A stretch of 7,076 nucleotides of DNA from Paracoccaceae bacterium (GTDB lineage: Bacteria > Pseudomonadota > Alphaproteobacteria > Rhodobacterales > Rhodobacteraceae). The stretch spans positions 251 to 7,326 of the forward strand of contig JALQUQ010000131.1 of assembly GCA_023263735.1 (NCBI GenBank), read 5' to 3'. A model generated the notes under the pieces. It saw only the letters and a program-made list of their open reading frames with translations. It was not told the origin of the DNA and did not search any database. Within the stretch, counting starts at the first letter, position 1; each line of letters starts with the position of its first letter. Positions 6,078 to 7,076 of the stretch are shown in pieces. The position numbers and the translations under genes are program-made.

Positions 6078-6106
6078 ATTAAATCTAGGCGGTTCTCACT
6101 GAACAA
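6078..6106 (-). promoter_or_regulatory. Candidate promoter of the HPt-like gene and peptidase operon
   Basis: Minus-strand TTGTTC (6106-6101; TTG conserved) and TTTAAT (6083-6078; 5 of 6) are exactly 17 bp apart. Transcription would start near 6071, giving a leader of about 22 nt that still contains the GAAAGG ribosome site. Confidence 0.42.
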
Positions 6107-6148
6107 TCTCTTTCCACCATTCGCAAAAACGCATCGCATTTTCCGAGA

Positions 6149-6177
6149 TTGCTCTGGATGCTTTGGGCCTGTATCAG
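6149..6177 (+). promoter_or_regulatory. Candidate promoter of the carbonic anhydrase gene
   Basis: TTGCTC (6149-6154) and TATCAG (6172-6177) are separated by 17 bp, each with 4 or fewer mismatches to the sigma-70 consensus. The transcript would begin near 6184, about 25 nt before the ATG and just upstream of the AAGGAG ribosome site. Confidence 0.38.
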
Positions 6178-6195
6178 GTCGGTAACGACGTTCCG

Positions 6196-6201
6196 AAGGA
6201 G
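6196..6201 (+). promoter_or_regulatory. Ribosome binding site fixing the carbonic anhydrase start
   Basis: AAGGAG lies 7 nt before the ATG at 6209. It settles the start against the in-frame upstream start at 6149, which would add 20 residues with no family likeness and overlap the candidate promoter. Confidence 0.85.
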
Positions 6202-6208
6202 ACACCGC

Positions 6209-6853
6209 ATGGATGCCGCTCGGCCCCTTCCCAGCTATCTGATCCAACGATTTCATGGGTGGCGTGCCACGAGCTATCAGGAAAACAAGGCGTGGTTCAA
6301 ACGGCTGGCGGAAAGCGGTCAGCATCCCCGTGCCATGATCATTTCCTGCTGTGACAGCCGCGTTCACGTGACGTCGATCTTTGGGGCGGATGAGGGTGAG
6401 TTTTTCATCCATCGCAACGTGGCCAATCTGGTGCCGCCCTATAATCCCGACGGCGAATATCATGGCACATCGGCTGCCGTGGAATATGCGGTGACCTCTT
6501 TGGGCGTGGCGCATATCGTTGTGCTGGGCCATTCGAACTGTGGCGGCGTGCGGGGATGCCACGACATGTGCTGTGGTCGCGCCCCGCAACTTGAAGAAAA
6601 ATCGTCCTTTGTCGGCCGCTGGATGGATATTCTGCGCCCCGGGTTCGAGCGGGTCAAAGACATCGACGAGGCGCATCGCCTGCGCGCCCTTGAGAAAGAG
6701 GCGATTTTGGTCAGCCTTGAAAACCTGATGACCTTTCCCTTTGTCCAGCATGCCGTCAAAGAAGACCGGCTGACCCTGCACGGTCTGTGGAACGATACGG
6801 GCGAAGGGGCGCTGGAGCATTTCGATCCGGCGCGCGGCTTCGTTCCCGTCTGA
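6209..6853 (+). CDS. Beta-class carbonic anhydrase
   Basis: Zinc enzyme interconverting CO2 and bicarbonate in the cytoplasm, supplying bicarbonate to carboxylases. The 214-residue length is usual. The zinc ligands are C47 in ISCCDSRV, H108 and C111 in LGHSNCGGV. The D49-R51 catalytic dyad is present (the CxDSR motif here reads CCDSR). HRNVANLVPPY at 68-78 and GTSAAVEYAV at 86-95 are family signatures. A cysteine-rich segment follows (C117, C121, C122 in RGCHDMCCGRAP), which I recall from related alphaproteobacterial enzymes; its role is unclear. It ends with the common LHGLWNDTGEGALE region. A strong ribosome site fixes the ATG at 6209. It stands alone, divergent from the HPt-like gene and convergent with the probable asd. 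I give no symbol because the names cynT, can and cah are used inconsistently for this family. Confidence 0.96.
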   Translation: MDAARPLPSYLIQRFHGWRATSYQENKAWFKRLAESGQHPRAMIISCCDSRVHVTSIFGADEGEFFIHRNVANLVPPYNPDGEYHGTSAAVEYAVTSLGVAHIVVLGHSNCGGVRGCHDMCCGRAPQLEEKSSFVGRWMDILRPGFERVKDIDEAHRLRALEKEAILVSLENLMTFPFVQHAVKEDRLTLHGLWNDTGEGALEHFDPARGFVPV

Positions 6854-6872
6854 CCGCGCATCGGCCAAGTTG

Positions 6873-6909
6873 CCCCATTGATGGGGTGGGAGGCGCGACG
6901 CCGGCGTCG
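6873..6909. repeat. Two perfect palindromes after the carbonic anhydrase gene
   Basis: CCCCAT-TG-ATGGGG (6873-6886) and the uninterrupted 14-bp palindrome CGACGCCGGCGTCG (6896-6909) lie between the carbonic anhydrase stop and the main terminator. On the plus strand neither is followed by a T-run. They may be auxiliary RNA-folding elements that protect the 3' end. Further right, GCCAAACA is repeated directly at 6920-6927 and 6934-6941. Confidence 0.4.
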
Positions 6910-6944
6910 AAAACCCTTTGCCAAACACCGGGGGCCAAACATCA

Positions 6945-6979
6945 AAAGGCCGGTCTGACAGGGGATCAGACCGGCCTTT
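6945..6979. terminator. Bidirectional Rho-independent terminator between carbonic anhydrase and probable asd
   Basis: A perfect 14-bp inverted repeat, AAAGGCCGGTCTGA (6945-6958) and TCAGACCGGCCTTT (6966-6979), has a 7-nt loop. The outer A:T pairs give a T-run on each strand (TTT on plus; TTTT on minus with 6944). It lies 91 bp past the carbonic anhydrase stop and 33 bp past the stop of the convergent gene, so it can serve both. Confidence 0.88.
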
Positions 6980-7012
6980 GCAACTGTTATCGGCTTAGCA
7001 GCCTTGGGGCGA

Positions 7013-7076
7013 TCAGCCCTTTTTCAGGCAGCGTTGCCCCAGAACCTCGGCGATCTGTACGGCGTTCAGGGCCGCG
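7013..7076 (-). CDS. asd: C-terminal end of probable aspartate-semialdehyde dehydrogenase (partial)
   Basis: Only the last 20 codons and the TGA are in the window, reading AALNAVQIAEVLGQRCLKKG. The AALNxVQIAE ending is characteristic of the C-terminus of bacterial aspartate-semialdehyde dehydrogenase, the NADPH enzyme that reduces aspartyl phosphate on the way to lysine, threonine, methionine and diaminopimelate. The proposed family is usually about 340 residues long, so about 320 residues lie to the right of the window. It is convergent with the carbonic anhydrase gene and shares the bidirectional terminator. The identification rests on this short tail only. Confidence 0.72.
   Translation of the reverse strand, partial: AALNAVQIAEVLGQRCLKKG

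Noticed and set aside
6062..6928. A 288-codon minus-strand frame opposite carbonic anhydrase
   Set aside because: The plus-strand gene has all zinc ligands and a good ribosome site. The opposite frame also crosses the divergent promoter region and the palindromes.

Overview
The window reads as an ordinary chromosomal segment of a GC-rich alphaproteobacterium, most likely of the Rhodobacterales (Rhodobacter/Paracoccus/Roseobacter relatives). The reasons are a DUF2794 protein, an IalB-family periplasmic protein, a Rhizobium-type zinc asparaginase, a cytoplasmic SH3b-NlpC/P60 peptidase directly behind an M17 aminopeptidase, and a beta-carbonic anhydrase convergent with the end of what looks like asd. 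I see no insertion sequence, prophage gene, tRNA, rRNA or CRISPR array. All genes have similar composition, so nothing looks recently acquired.

Layout, left to right. (1) 1-965, minus: rlmN, cut by the left edge and missing its C-terminal part. (2) 1087-1610, minus: an exported IalB-family protein, followed by a Rho-independent terminator at 1034-1060 that separates it from rlmN. (3) 1611-1788: divergent control region with a candidate promoter for the IalB gene and a small dyad in front of the asparaginase. (4) 1789-2778, plus: type II (ReAV-like) L-asparaginase. (5) 2779-2988: gene-free, holding a three-part inverted repeat (2781-2873) directly after the asparaginase stop. (6) 2989-3336, plus: DUF2794 protein, whose 3' end overlaps by 20 bp the 3' end of (7). 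(7) A likely minus-strand operon read 6049 to 3317: a small HPt-like protein lacking the phospho-acceptor histidine, an M17 leucyl aminopeptidase, and an SH3b-NlpC/P60 peptidase 3 bp behind it. (8) 6050-6208: divergent promoter region. (9) 6209-6853, plus: beta-carbonic anhydrase. (10) 6854-7012: palindromes and a strong bidirectional terminator. (11) 7013-7076, minus: the last 20 codons of a probable aspartate-semialdehyde dehydrogenase.

Functionally the window is mostly housekeeping: translation fidelity (RlmN), amide and peptide turnover (asparaginase, M17 aminopeptidase, NlpC/P60 peptidase), CO2/bicarbonate balance (carbonic anhydrase) and lysine/threonine/methionine synthesis (Asd). The clearest functional link is the aminopeptidase-NlpC/P60 pair, which fits cytoplasmic breakdown of recycled murein peptides, though this is inference.

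I found no convincing new multi-gene system. The items most worth a second look are the degenerate HPt-like protein at the head of the peptidase operon, the structured element after the asparaginase gene, the hairpin that presents the ribosome binding site of the IalB gene, and the terminator-free convergent overlap of DUF2794 and NlpC/P60.
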